Part shown: one piece after another, positions 17,185 through 25,925 of the stretch
Layout: every line of letters starts with the position of its first letter
Position numbering within the stretch: the stretch's first letter is position 1
NCBI GenBank assembly: GCA_001799675.1
Contig: MGTX01000006.1
Coordinates: 1-44,315 of the forward strand
Source: Elusimicrobia bacterium GWA2_66_18
Lineage (GTDB): Bacteria; Elusimicrobiota; Elusimicrobia; UBA1565; UBA9628
Reading direction: 5' to 3'
DNA length: 44,315 nt
Made by a program: the position numbers and the translations under genes
The notes under the pieces: generated by a model
The model's database searches: none
Told to the model about the DNA's origin: nothing
What the model saw: the letters and a program-made list of their open reading frames with translations, nothing else

Positions 17185-19319
17185 AACCGGGACTTTCCCG
17201 CCGCTTCGCGGCGGTCATGGGGGCGCTCGCCCTCGTGCCGGTGCTTTTCCTGTCCTGGCGCATGATGCAGTCGAGTCAACGGGGCGTCCAAGACGCGGTG
17301 CTCGAACTGCAGGTCAAGTTGGCCGAGAAGAGCTCCGAGCGCGTCGAGGGCTGGATGGACTCCGTCGATGGGCGGGTGCGGGTGGCCCTGTTGGCCCTCG
17401 AGGGGCGCATGGACTGGGCGGACAAGCAGAATCTCATCAAGCGTCTCGTCGAGAGCGGCGCGGGGGTCTCCTCGGTGACGCTTCTGCGGCGGCAGGGGGG
17501 CGCCGTCCTGGAGGTCTTCAATCCCGATATCGAGGACGCGGCCACGGCCCTGTCTCCCGATGCGGCGCGCGCCGCCCTCCGGCGGGCCCTGGACGCGCGC
17601 GGCCGGGCGGCCGAAGTACTGCGCGGCAGGTCCGGGCCTCTGCTGGTCCTCCACTACCCCTTCGGCAAGGACGTCTTCGCCCGCGTCATCTTGCCCATGC
17701 GGGAGATCGCCGACCATGTGGCCGCCGAGCGCGTCGGGGGGACGGGATTTGCCGTGCTGGTGGACGCGAGGGGATTCCCGATCTCGGTTCCCGAGGGGCG
17801 CAGCCTGGGGAGCCTTCCCGGGTGGTCCATCACGCGCGCGGCCCTGCACTCCGGAAACAGCGTCGGCTCGAGCGAGTTCAAGAGTCCGGAGGGACGCGCC
17901 TTCGTCGGCGCTTACGCGCCGGTGCCGTCGTTGGGCGGCGCGGTCCTCATCCTTCAACCTCGCGAGGAGGCCTATCTCGCCGCCTCCGAGGCCCGCAACG
18001 CGGCCGGCTTGGCCGTCATCGTGGTCATCGCGGGCTCGCTGCTCTCCGCGGCCCTGCTGGCGAGGCTTCTGACCGCGCCGGTCCTCAAGCTCACGCGGGC
18101 GGCCGAGGCCGTCGCGCGGGGGGACTTCCAGGCGCGCGTCGAGATCACCACGGGCGACGAACTCCAGGAGCTCGCCGAGACCTTCAACGCGATGACGCAG
18201 CGCCTGCGCCAGTATTCCGTGCTCCAGGTGGACCGCCTCGTCGCCGAGCAGCGCAAGACCGAGGCCATCCTCTTCTCGATCGGCGAGGGTATCGTGATGG
18301 CCGACTGCGAGGATCGCATCCAGCTCGCCAATCGGCGGGCCCGCGAGATGTTCGGCCTCGCCGCCGACGCCGACCTGGAGGGGCGGCCCCTGAGCGAAGC
18401 GCTCCCGGACGGCCCCCTGCGGACCGCGCTCGCCGCCGCCGGGCGGACCCCCGGCCCGCACCAGGAGGTGGACCTCTCCACCGAGGCCGAGCGGCGGTTC
18501 ATCCGCGCGACCGCGAGCCCCGTCGTCACCCCGGGGAGGGGAGCGGAGCTCGGCACCGTCTTCGCCCTGCGCGACGTCACGCTCGAGCGCGAGATCGAGA
18601 AGATGAAGGAGGAATTCCTCCATTACATCACGCACGACCTGCGCAACCCGCTCGGCTCGGCCATGGGATTTCTCGATCTCCTGCTCAAGGGCTCGGCGGG
18701 GGAGCTCAACGCCAACCAGCACTCCATAGTCTCCTCCGTGCGGCGTTCGACGAGCCGGCTGATGAGCCTGATCAACAACATCCTCGACATCTCCAAGATG
18801 GAGGCCGGCCGCATGCGGCTGCAGCTTAAGACGGTCTCCCTGGCCGGCGTCGCGGGCCGGGCCATCGACATCCTCGAACAGCTGGCTCGCGCCAAGAACA
18901 TCACCATGCGGCTCGCGGCCGTCGAGGATTTCGCCGCCGAGGCCGACGGGGACATGCTGGAGCGCGTCTTCTCCAACCTCATCGGCAACGCGATCAAGTA
19001 CACGCCCCAGAACGGGACGATCACGGTTTCCATCGTTGATGAGGGGGCGCACCTGAAGTGCGGCGTGGAGGACACGGGCGAGGGCATACCGGCGGACTAC
19101 CTCACGCGGATCTTCGAGAAGTTCGAGCAGGTCCAGGGCCGCCGCATCGGCGGCACGGGGCTGGGCCTGACCATCGCGCGCTTCTTTGTCCAGGCTCACC
19201 TGGGCCGGATCTGGGTGGAGTCCGAAATGGGTCGCGGCTCCCGCTTTTATTTCACCATTCCCAAGAGGCTCACGCTCACGCCCGAAGGCGCGGCCCGCGC
19301 CCCGGAGGCGGTCCTTTGA
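17172..19319 (+). CDS. Sensor histidine kinase (periplasmic sensor-HAMP-PAS-HisKA-HATPase)
   Basis: The protein has 715 residues. A transmembrane helix at about 12-32 and another near 275-300 enclose a periplasmic sensor of about 240 residues, probably a dCache-type fold. HAMP follows (LLTAPVLKLTRAAEAVARGDF), then a PAS domain (about 355-470), then the HisKA box YITHDLRNPLGS with phosphoacceptor His488, then HATPase motifs (NLIGNAIKYTPQ, DTGEGIP, GGTGLGLTIARFF). It autophosphorylates and must pass phosphate to a separate receiver, since it has none. ATG 17172 overlaps the RAYT-like gene and starts exactly at the first membrane segment. It is coupled downstream to a LysM/FecR gene by a TTGA overlap. 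Confidence 0.88.
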   Translation: MDWLKPGLSRRFAAVMGALALVPVLFLSWRMMQSSQRGVQDAVLELQVKLAEKSSERVEGWMDSVDGRVRVALLALEGRMDWADKQNLIKRLVESGAGVSSVTLLRRQGGAVLEVFNPDIEDAATALSPDAARAALRRALDARGRAAEVLRGRSGPLLVLHYPFGKDVFARVILPMREIADHVAAERVGGTGFAVLVDARGFPISVPEGRSLGSLPGWSITRAALHSGNSVGSSEFKSPEGRAFVGAYAPVPSLGGAVLILQPREEAYLAASEARNAAGLAVIVVIAGSLLSAALLARLLTAPVLKLTRAAEAVARGDFQARVEITTGDELQELAETFNAMTQRLRQYSVLQVDRLVAEQRKTEAILFSIGEGIVMADCEDRIQLANRRAREMFGLAADADLEGRPLSEALPDGPLRTALAAAGRTPGPHQEVDLSTEAERRFIRATASPVVTPGRGAELGTVFALRDVTLEREIEKMKEEFLHYITHDLRNPLGSAMGFLDLLLKGSAGELNANQHSIVSSVRRSTSRLMSLINNILDISKMEAGRMRLQLKTVSLAGVAGRAIDILEQLARAKNITMRLAAVEDFAAEADGDMLERVFSNLIGNAIKYTPQNGTITVSIVDEGAHLKCGVEDTGEGIPADYLTRIFEKFEQVQGRRIGGTGLGLTIARFFVQAHLGRIWVESEMGRGSRFYFTIPKRLTLTPEGAARAPEAVL

Positions 19320-20692
19320 GCCGGGTCCTGCGCCTCTTGTTCCTCGCCGGCCTGCTGCTCGCGCCTCCCGCAAGCCCCGCGGCCGAGCCTGAGGGGGCGG
19401 ATTCCTTCCAGGCCGTCGTCGTCCGGCCGGGCGACACGCTCTGGAGCATCTCCCGGAAATACCTGAAGGATCCTTCGCGCTGGGACGAGATCCTCAAGCA
19501 TAACCGCCTGCCGACCTCGGACCCGACGGTGGCCCTGCCCGGTATGATCCTGCGCGTGCCGGTGCGGCTCATCAAGACGCAACTGCGCGCCGCGCACTTG
19601 GTGTACGCGGTCAACCGGGTCCTCTTCCGTCACAAGGAGACGGCGGACTGGAAGCCCTCCAAGATGGCGATGGAGCTCTTCCAGGGAGACTCGCTGCGCA
19701 CGCTGGAGGACTCCAAGGCGCGGGTAAAATTTCTCAACCAGGACCTCCTGAGCCTGGAGCCGAACTCGATGGCGGTCATCAAACCCGCCGACTTGGACGG
19801 CGATATCGAGCTGAGGTCCGGCACGGTCTTCGCGGGCCGCGCCCGCGTGGTCACCGCCAACGCCCGGGTCACGCCGAAGACGTCGGACACGCGCTACTCC
19901 GCCAGCATCGAGCAGGACTTGAGCACTCGCGTCGAGGTCTACAAGGGGCTCGCCGCGGTGGACGCGCAAGGAAGCCGCGTCGACGTCGCGGCGGGCATGG
20001 AGACGCGGGTCATCGCGGGCCTGGCTCCCGAGGTCCCCAGGCCGCTGCGCAACCTTCCGGAGCTGGAGATGCGGGCGCAGGAATTCGCCTCGGCCGCGGA
20101 AGTCGGCGGCGGGGCGGCGCCCAATCCGCGGATGAAGGCGCCGGTCGTCGAGGCCGAGGCCGACGCCTCGACCCTGCGCGCGGACATCGAGACCCTGCGC
20201 ATCGGCGTGCCGATCCTGGGCTTTCACATACAGGCCTCGCAAGAACGCGAGTTCCGACAGGTCCTCTTCGACCGCAAGTACGACGCCGACGAGCGTTTCT
20301 CCCCCGCCGACGCGGGCCTGACCCCGGGCGCCTATTGGTGGCGTCTGTCGATCATCGATCTTCTCGGCACCGAGGGGCGCTATAGCGAGCCGCGCTATTA
20401 CACGGTCGGCATCCGGCGCGCCGAGAGGAAGATCCTCGACCTGGGTCGCGAACTCAGACTGGTCTCTCCACGCGAGGGGGCCGTCGTCGCCTCGGACGAC
20501 ATCCAGGTCGTCGGCGTGCTCCAAGACGACCGCCTGCGCCTGGAGGTCAACGGACGACCGGTGCGCATCGACGCCGACGGCAACTTCCTGGTGACCCTGC
20601 CTCTCGTCCGGGGGCCCAACGAGGTGGTGGTCGTCATCAGCGACGGCAAGGGCAACGAGACCCGCGTCTCCCGGCGCGTGACGCGCCTTTAG
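19316..20692 (+). CDS. Exported LysM/FecR-domain protein
   Basis: The start is TTG 19316, overlapping the kinase stop and preceded by GGAGG at 19304-19308. It gives a 458-residue protein with a signal peptide (SRVLRLLFLAGLLLAPPASPAAE). A LysM domain follows (VVRPGDTLWSISRKYL through ILKHNRLP), which binds peptidoglycan. A FecR-type domain comes next (FQGDSLRTLEDSKARVKF through SMAVI). The C-terminus has Ig-like or bacterial Big-type strands (LVSPREGAVVASDDIQVVG and RGPNEVVVVISDG). It is likely a cell-wall-bound periplasmic protein. Being co-transcribed with the sensor kinase, it may report on envelope state, which is inference. Confidence 0.83.
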   Translation: MSRVLRLLFLAGLLLAPPASPAAEPEGADSFQAVVVRPGDTLWSISRKYLKDPSRWDEILKHNRLPTSDPTVALPGMILRVPVRLIKTQLRAAHLVYAVNRVLFRHKETADWKPSKMAMELFQGDSLRTLEDSKARVKFLNQDLLSLEPNSMAVIKPADLDGDIELRSGTVFAGRARVVTANARVTPKTSDTRYSASIEQDLSTRVEVYKGLAAVDAQGSRVDVAAGMETRVIAGLAPEVPRPLRNLPELEMRAQEFASAAEVGGGAAPNPRMKAPVVEAEADASTLRADIETLRIGVPILGFHIQASQEREFRQVLFDRKYDADERFSPADAGLTPGAYWWRLSIIDLLGTEGRYSEPRYYTVGIRRAERKILDLGRELRLVSPREGAVVASDDIQVVGVLQDDRLRLEVNGRPVRIDADGNFLVTLPLVRGPNEVVVVISDGKGNETRVSRRVTRL

Positions 20693-20721
20693 GGCTTCTG
20701 GAAGTTCCTACCTTGAAATGT

Positions 20722-20727
20722 TAGATT
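20722..20727 (+). promoter_or_regulatory. -10 box of the proline dehydrogenase gene
   Basis: TAGATT ends 6 bases before the GTG start at 20734. There is no SD site and no clear -35. Confidence 0.4.
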
Positions 20728-20733
20728 AGCGCC

Positions 20734-21576
20734 GTGAGAGCGCTCACTTTCCTGGCGAGCCGTTTCGTGGCCGGCGACGACATCGATGAGGCGGTGTCGG
20801 CCGTCGGCGTCTTGAACGCGGAGGGAATCAAGGCCACCCTCGATAACCTGGGCGAGGACAGCCTGACCCGCGAGCAGGCCCTGGCCGCCGCGCAGGAGAA
20901 CTTCCTCATGCTGCGGCGCATCGCCGAGTCCGAGGTGGACGCGAACATCTCCCTCAAGCTTACCCAGCTCGGCTTGGCCTTCGACGAAGGCCTGGCCCGG
21001 GAGAACCTGACGCGCATCCTCGAGGAGGCCGCGCGCCGCGGTATCTTCGTGCGCGTCGACATGGAGAGCTCGGCCTGGACGCAGAAGACACTCGACCTAT
21101 TCTACGCGCTCAAGCCCCGCTTCCCTGACTGCGGCATCGTGCTCCAGTCCTGCCTGCGCCGCACCGAGGCCGACGTCGAGGAGGCCGTCGCGCGCGGCGT
21201 GCGCGTGCGCCTGTGCAAGGGCGCCTACCGGGAGCCGGCCGAGCGCGCGTTCCAGGGCAAAGATGAGGTCAACGCGAACTATGACAGGTGCGCGGCCCTC
21301 CTGACCAAGGCGCCCCTTCCGGCTTTCGCCACCCACGACGACGCCCGCATCGCGGCCGCGCTCAAGGCCTGCGACGCGGTCGGCTTGGTCAAGTCCGACT
21401 ACGAGATCCAGATGCTCTACGGCCTGCGCGCCCGCCGCCGGCGCGAGTTGAGGGTTCAGGGGCATGTGGTCCGCGTGTACGTCCCGTACGGCACGCACTG
21501 GTTCCCCTATTTCCACCGCCGTATCCGAGAGCGCAAGGAGAATGCGATGTTCGTCTTAAGGAACCTCTTCGAATGA
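20734..21576 (+). CDS. Proline dehydrogenase (monofunctional)
   Basis: This 280-residue cytosolic flavoenzyme oxidises proline to pyrroline-5-carboxylate, passing electrons to the quinone pool. Diagnostic segments are SLKLTQLGL, VRLCKGAYREP, FATHDD, and the C-terminal substrate-binding stretch RVYVPYGTHWFPYFHRR. The length fits the monofunctional TIM-barrel form found in Gram-positive and deep-branching bacteria, not PutA. GTG 20734 is the start, 6 bases after a -10 box. The stop overlaps the tdh start (ATGA), so proline and threonine breakdown are co-expressed. No P5C dehydrogenase is in the window. Confidence 0.92.
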   Translation: MRALTFLASRFVAGDDIDEAVSAVGVLNAEGIKATLDNLGEDSLTREQALAAAQENFLMLRRIAESEVDANISLKLTQLGLAFDEGLARENLTRILEEAARRGIFVRVDMESSAWTQKTLDLFYALKPRFPDCGIVLQSCLRRTEADVEEAVARGVRVRLCKGAYREPAERAFQGKDEVNANYDRCAALLTKAPLPAFATHDDARIAAALKACDAVGLVKSDYEIQMLYGLRARRRRELRVQGHVVRVYVPYGTHWFPYFHRRIRERKENAMFVLRNLFE

Positions 21577-22601
21577 AGGCTCTGCTCAAGAAGACCCCGG
21601 CGCCCGGCGCCGCCTACGAGGCGACCGCCGACCTGCGCGTCCGCCCCGATGAGATCCTCATTAAGGTCCATCGCGCCTCGATTTGCGGATCGGACCTTCC
21701 CATCTACGGCTGGAACTCCTGGGCGCCCGAGCGCTTCAAGACGCCCAGCACCTTCGGCCACGAGTTCTGCGGCGCCGTCACGGAGATCGGCGCGGGCGCG
21801 CGCGACTTCGCCAAGGGGGACTTCGTCTCCGTGGAGAGCCACATCTTCTGCGGCCTCTGCTACCAGTGCCGGAACGGGCAGCGCCACGTCTGCCGCGAGA
21901 TGAAGATCATCGGCGTGGACGGGCCCGGAGGCTTCGGCGAGTACGCGGCCGTCCCGGCGCGCTGCGCCTGGAAGCACAAGGACGACGCCTTGAAGGACCT
22001 GGGCTCACTCTTCGAGCCTTTCGGCAACGCCGTCTACTCGGTCCTCGTCGAACCCGTGGCGACGAAGTCGGTGCTCGTGATGGGCTGCGGTCCGCAGGGG
22101 CTCTTCTCCATCGCGGTCGCCAAGGCCTCGGGCGCCTCTCCCATCGTCGCCGTGGAGGGGTCCGCGTACCGGGCGGATCTGGCTCGTCGCATGGGCGCTG
22201 CGGCCGTCGTCGAGCCGGGAAACCTCGACGCGGTCTTGAAAGCCGGCAAGGCGGAGGACGGATACGACGTCGTCTGCGAGATGTCGGGCGCGCAGTCCGC
22301 CATCGCCATGGCCTTCAAGGCCGTGCGCAGCGGAGGCCGCATCTCCGCCTTCGGCCTGCCTTCCAAAAAGATCGAGATCGACTGGGCCAACGACCTCATC
22401 TTCAAGGGAGTGCGCGTCCACGGCATCGTGGGCCGAGAGATCTTCGAGACCTGGTATAAGGCGGACCGGCTCCTGCGCTGCGGCGCGGTCGACCTCGCCC
22501 CCGTGGTCACCCACACCTTCCCGCTCAAGGATTACGAGGCGGGTTTCGCCGCCATGTCCTCTCCCGATAAGAAGTGCGGGAAGGTCCTGTTCGTTCCCTA
22601 G
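21573..22601 (+). CDS. tdh: L-threonine 3-dehydrogenase
   Basis: This 342-residue zinc-dependent MDR enzyme oxidises threonine to 2-amino-3-ketobutyrate with NAD+. The catalytic zinc ligands are Cys38 (SICGSD) and the His-Glu of FGHEFCG. The structural zinc loop is FCGLCYQCRNGQRHVC. A Rossmann motif (VMGCGPQGLFSIAVA) follows. Cys38 sits at the same number as in E. coli Tdh. The next enzyme, glycine C-acetyltransferase, is encoded at 24722-25915, so both steps of threonine breakdown to glycine and acetyl-CoA are present, though separated by an insertion. The start overlaps the proline dehydrogenase stop. Confidence 0.9.
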   Translation: MKALLKKTPAPGAAYEATADLRVRPDEILIKVHRASICGSDLPIYGWNSWAPERFKTPSTFGHEFCGAVTEIGAGARDFAKGDFVSVESHIFCGLCYQCRNGQRHVCREMKIIGVDGPGGFGEYAAVPARCAWKHKDDALKDLGSLFEPFGNAVYSVLVEPVATKSVLVMGCGPQGLFSIAVAKASGASPIVAVEGSAYRADLARRMGAAAVVEPGNLDAVLKAGKAEDGYDVVCEMSGAQSAIAMAFKAVRSGGRISAFGLPSKKIEIDWANDLIFKGVRVHGIVGREIFETWYKADRLLRCGAVDLAPVVTHTFPLKDYEAGFAAMSSPDKKCGKVLFVP

Positions 22602-22643
22602 ATAGAATGGACGAGCCGGTCTGCTCCCTTGATATCGTGCTCG

Positions 22644-22722
22644 GGGTCCTGCCGACCATGGGACCCATCGTCCTCTGCTCGCTGCGCTCGCACCCGGACG
22701 ATCCGACCCATGGTCGTCACCC
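22644..22722 (+). repeat. Left inverted-repeat arm
   Basis: This is the left copy of the pair described for the element at 22644-23109. It also contains its own smaller hairpin: ACCATGGGACCCATCGTCC near 22656 against GGACGATCCGACCCATGGT near 22696, matching except for a five-base block. Confidence 0.5.
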
Positions 22723-22985
22723 CTCACGTTGAAGGAGGCAGACCGGCTCTCCACCGAGAGGCGCTGGAAGCGCTGGAGCGGGAAGCCAAAGGAGCAGCCG
22801 AAGCCAAGAAACGGGAAGCGGACGCGCGGGCTGAGAAGAACCCAGGGGGACGGCTCCCCAAAGATCCCGACCTATTGCGGGGGGTCGCGAAGGTCAAAGG
22901 CGAATGGTCGCTGATCTGCACGACGCACAACCTGCTCAAGCTATGGCGGGCGACGGAAGGCGAGATCGCCTACGCGACCGGATAG
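22710..22985 (+). pseudogene. C-terminal fragment of an IS1182-like transposase
   Basis: The frame from ATG 22710 to 22985 encodes 91 residues. The end, LRGVAKVKGEWSLICTTHNLLKLW, resembles the last part of IS1182/IS5-type DDE transposases (typically LRGLEKVRGEW then TAHNLLKL). The catalytic DDE core is missing and the first half (EALEREAKGAAEAKKREADA) is low complexity. It cannot be active. The frame begins inside the left inverted-repeat arm. Confidence 0.6.
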
Positions 22986-23020
22986 CGGCGCCAGGTCCGG
23001 TCCGCATCCTTGAGCGGGCC

Positions 23021-23109
23021 GGGTGACGGGAGTGGGTCGGATCGCCCGGGTGCGAGACGAGCGTAGCGAGTCGCGCAGAGGGCGATGGGCCCCGCCCCCG
23101 GCAGGACCC
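23021..23109 (-). repeat. Right inverted-repeat arm
   Basis: This is an inverted, about 10 bases longer, diverged copy of the left arm at 22644-22722. The stretch from 23110 to 23171 that follows holds repeats of GGACCG and no gene. Confidence 0.5.
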
Positions 23110-23171
23110 GGACCGCAATTTCAAGGACGCGGACCGGACCGCTCACGAATCCGGACGATGACTCGGACACA

Positions 23172-24692
23172 CTAGCGAGTGACGACGCCCCACCTGTGGA
23201 AGGGCGGCCGGCCGCAGCCGCGGCAATAGTCGGAGGTGAAGAGCTTGCGCGGATCGCAGGCGCGGCCTTGCCGGCTGTTGCGGTGGAAGATGAGCGGCAG
23301 GTCCGTGAAGCTGTTGCCTTGGATGAAATCGCAGGCCCCGGAGGAGTCGTAAGCCGCGAAGAGGGCCTCCTTGCGCGCGAAGTCCCAGGAGTTCTCCGCC
23401 CGCCAGCCGACATGGAACTGAAGCGGGCGGCGGTCCATCGCGGACGCCCAGTTCCGCCAGAACACCGCCTGCGAGCAGAGGAGGGCGAAGGCGGCCATAG
23501 CCGTCGCGGGCCTGCGGTCGGGTTTGGGCAGACGGCTCAAGGCGGAGGGCAGGCTGAGGATCGTGAGGAAGTGGATGATCGAATAGTGGCGCAGAGAACT
23601 GGTGTGGCGAAACAGGCTGAACACGGCCAGGTGCGCGATGGGCCAGAGCGCGAGGGTCCGCTCCTGCGGGGATAGCCCTTCGCGGACCCAGGCGCGGACC
23701 GCGCTCCACGCGACGAGAGCCAGGAGGAACGCCGACCACAGGTAGAGAGGCAGGTCCAGCCACCAGGGCGCGTCCCAGGAGAACACCCGCTTCCAGACGA
23801 CGGGGCCCGCGAGGGCTTCCCAGAGGGGCGGGACATGCCAGACCAGCGAGGCGAACAGGCCCAGGCCCAGGAGGCGCCGCCCCCAGAGACGCGCGGCCGG
23901 GCGGGCGAGGGCCGCGACCAAGGGCCGCTCCCAGTCGCCGCAGGCGGCGGTCGTGGCGAGAGGGATCAGGCCGAGGAAGAGAGGGACCGCCCAGCGACGC
24001 TGGAACGCCCAGGCCTCTTGCGAGAGGCGGGGCTTGACGAGGAAGACCACGGCCCCGGCCGCCAGCGCCGCCAGCGCCAAACGCAGGTCCGCTCCCAGAT
24101 CCTCCTCGCCGCGCCAGGCCGCGCGGCAGGCGAAGAGGACGACGAGGGAGAGCGGCACGGACAGATAGATGAAGTGGTTCTGGACGCCGACGAGGGTGAC
24201 GGCCATGAACAGAAAGGCCCTGGGCCGGGAGGACGGGCGGTCAAGAAGCGTCAGGGTGACCGCCAGCAGAAGCGGCTGGAGGGCGTAGACGTCCCAGGCC
24301 AGGCGCGACTTCAAGAGGAGGTAGACGCTGGAGGCGAGTAGGACGCCGTACCAGGCGGCGGACTCGTCGCCGGTTCGCCGCCGCAGCTGCCAACCGGCGA
24401 GGAGGAAGGCGGCGGCATTGGCCAGAGCCCCCGGCAGGCGCAGGGCGCGCACGCTCATGGACCAGGCGGCCAGGGCCTTGGAGAGGACCAGCCCGTAGAG
24501 CGGGCCGGTGTAGGTGTTCATCGCGTGCGGGGTGTAGAACCCTTGCTCCGTCAGGCGCGTGGCGTAGAGGCCGGTCCAGGCTTCGTCCAGCGTAAGAGCG
24601 GGCAGACGGTCGAGGCCCGCGAGCACGCAGGCGGCCGACAGGAGGAGGAGGATGGCGGCCAAGACGAGCGGAGCGCGTCTCATCGGGGACAT
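23172..24692 (-). CDS. GT39/ArnT-like integral membrane glycosyltransferase
   Basis: The 506-residue protein has about ten hydrophobic helices. After the first (residues 8-26) comes the first-loop acidic motif LTLDEAWTGLYA, the position of the catalytic Asp-Glu in GT-C enzymes of the PMT/ArnT group. These transfer sugars from polyprenyl-phosphate donors to lipids or proteins on the outer face of the inner membrane. The last 100 residues are a soluble domain (about from FHVGWRAENSWDF). The gene is convergent with tdh and divergent from kbl, so it interrupts the threonine pathway. Its acceptor cannot be told. An alternative start is the internal ATG at 24683. Confidence 0.75.
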   Translation of the reverse strand: MSPMRRAPLVLAAILLLLSAACVLAGLDRLPALTLDEAWTGLYATRLTEQGFYTPHAMNTYTGPLYGLVLSKALAAWSMSVRALRLPGALANAAAFLLAGWQLRRRTGDESAAWYGVLLASSVYLLLKSRLAWDVYALQPLLLAVTLTLLDRPSSRPRAFLFMAVTLVGVQNHFIYLSVPLSLVVLFACRAAWRGEEDLGADLRLALAALAAGAVVFLVKPRLSQEAWAFQRRWAVPLFLGLIPLATTAACGDWERPLVAALARPAARLWGRRLLGLGLFASLVWHVPPLWEALAGPVVWKRVFSWDAPWWLDLPLYLWSAFLLALVAWSAVRAWVREGLSPQERTLALWPIAHLAVFSLFRHTSSLRHYSIIHFLTILSLPSALSRLPKPDRRPATAMAAFALLCSQAVFWRNWASAMDRRPLQFHVGWRAENSWDFARKEALFAAYDSSGACDFIQGNSFTDLPLIFHRNSRQGRACDPRKLFTSDYCRGCGRPPFHRWGVVTR

Positions 24693-24715
24693 TCTACCCT
24701 TTCATCCGCTATAAT
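24686..24715 (+). promoter_or_regulatory. Promoter of kbl
   Basis: GGGACA (24686-24691), an 18-base spacer and a perfect TATAAT (24710-24715). The ATG follows 6 bases after the -10, without an SD site. Confidence 0.65.
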
Positions 24716-24721
24716 CGACCT

Positions 24722-25915
24722 ATGACTGCGAACACCGCTTCCCTCATGGATTTCCTCGACGAAGAGAACGCCCAGCTCAAGAAGGAAGGCCGCTTCGTGA
24801 AGTTTCGCGTCCTCTGCGGCCGGCAGGCCCCGGTCTCGCTCATCGACGGCAAGAAGGTCGTCAACCTGACCTCGAACAATTATCTCGACTTGACCGCGCA
24901 CCCCAAGCTCAAGGCCGCGGCCAAGGCGGTCATCGACACCCACGGCGTCGGGACCGCGGCGGTGCGCCCCATCATCGGGACCATGGACATCCACCTCGCC
25001 CTGGAGGAGAAGCTCGCCCGGTTCAAAGGCGCCGAGGCCTGCCTCGTCTTCCAGTCCGGCTTCACGGTCAACGTGGCCTGCTGCCAGAGCCTGATGAGCG
25101 ACCCCGCGGACTTGCTCGTCTCCGACGAGCTCAACCACGCTTCCATCATCGACGGCGCGCGCCTGGCCAAGGCCGCGCGCAAGATCTATGCGCACAAGGA
25201 CATGAAGGCCCTCAAGGAGATCCTGGAAGCGTCTTCCGGGGCGCGTCGGCGCATGATCGTGACGGACGGCGTCTTCTCGATGGATGGGGATCTCGCCCCT
25301 CTTCCTGAAATCGTGGATCTGGCTGAAAAATATGAAGCCTTCGTGATGGTCGACGACGCGCACGCCTCGGGCGTGATGGGCGAGAACGGACGCGGAACCC
25401 CCTCGCATTTCGGCCTCTGCGACCGCGTCCAGATCCAGATCGGGACCCTCTCCAAGGCCGCGGGCTCCATCGGCGGCTACGTGGCCGGTTCTCGGCGCCT
25501 CATCGACTATCTTGCCTCGGTCGCCCGTCCCTTCATGTTCTCGAGTTCGCATCCCCCGTCGGTGGTCGCCACCTGTTCGGCGGCCGTGGACGTCATGTTG
25601 GAGGAGCCGCAGCGCATCGCGAAGCTCTGGGAGAACGCCCGGCATTTCAAGGAGGGTCTCAAGAAGCTCGGCTTCGACACCGGCGCCTCCGAGACCCCGA
25701 TCACCCCGGTGATCGTCGGGGACGCGGAGAAGGCTCAAGCTTTCTCATCGCGGTTATTCGAGGAAGGCGTCTTCGCGCTGGCCATCTGCTACCCCATAGT
25801 GGCCCGCGGCAAGGACCGCCTGAGGACTATCGTTTCCTCGGGACACACGACCCAGGATCTGGATTTCGCTCTGGAGAAATTCGACAAGGTCGGACGGGAG
25901 CTCGGATTGGTATAA
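24722..25915 (+). CDS. kbl: Glycine C-acetyltransferase (2-amino-3-ketobutyrate CoA ligase)
   Basis: This 397-residue PLP enzyme belongs to the alpha-oxoamine synthase family. The PLP lysine is Lys245 in QIGTLSKAAGS, close to the position in E. coli Kbl. Other family signs are LTSNNYLDLTAHPK, the DDAHASGVMGENGRG loop and RPFMFSSSHPP. It cleaves 2-amino-3-ketobutyrate with CoA to glycine and acetyl-CoA. The tdh gene 2.1 kb upstream supports Kbl over BioF or other family members. The start is set by TATAAT ending 6 bases ahead. A role in the following peptide operon is possible but less likely. Its stop overlaps the next promoter. Confidence 0.85.
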   Translation: MTANTASLMDFLDEENAQLKKEGRFVKFRVLCGRQAPVSLIDGKKVVNLTSNNYLDLTAHPKLKAAAKAVIDTHGVGTAAVRPIIGTMDIHLALEEKLARFKGAEACLVFQSGFTVNVACCQSLMSDPADLLVSDELNHASIIDGARLAKAARKIYAHKDMKALKEILEASSGARRRMIVTDGVFSMDGDLAPLPEIVDLAEKYEAFVMVDDAHASGVMGENGRGTPSHFGLCDRVQIQIGTLSKAAGSIGGYVAGSRRLIDYLASVARPFMFSSSHPPSVVATCSAAVDVMLEEPQRIAKLWENARHFKEGLKKLGFDTGASETPITPVIVGDAEKAQAFSSRLFEEGVFALAICYPIVARGKDRLRTIVSSGHTTQDLDFALEKFDKVGRELGLV

Positions 25916-25916
25916 T
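25911..25916 (+). promoter_or_regulatory. -10 box at the head of the radical SAM/prenyl operon
   Basis: TATAAT overlaps the kbl stop codon and ends 9 bases before the ATG at 25926. No good -35 is seen, so readthrough from kbl may also occur. Confidence 0.5.
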
Positions 25917-25925
25917 TCCAGGCCC

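Larger units (their letters stand above)
22644..23109. mobile_element. Decayed insertion element with long inverted repeats
   Basis: A left arm (22644-22722) and right arm (23021-23109) are imperfect inverted copies of about 80-90 bases. Shared blocks include GGGTCCTGCC, CCCATCG, CCTCTGC, CGCACCCGG and CGATCCGACCCA. Between them lies the end of an IS1182-like transposase. The element sits between tdh and the convergent glycosyltransferase gene. It is either a shrunken IS or a MITE-like derivative. No target-site duplication was confirmed. Confidence 0.5.

Noticed and set aside
16782-19373. 863-codon open frame on the minus strand across the RAYT-like and kinase genes
   Set aside because: The plus strand encodes well-defined kinase domains. 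The minus frame spans two real genes and has no recognisable motif.
24722-25915. The alpha-oxoamine synthase as part of the peptide pathway
   Set aside because: The tdh gene nearby gives it a full role as Kbl, and the peptide operon has its own promoter after it. It is kept only as a remote possibility.
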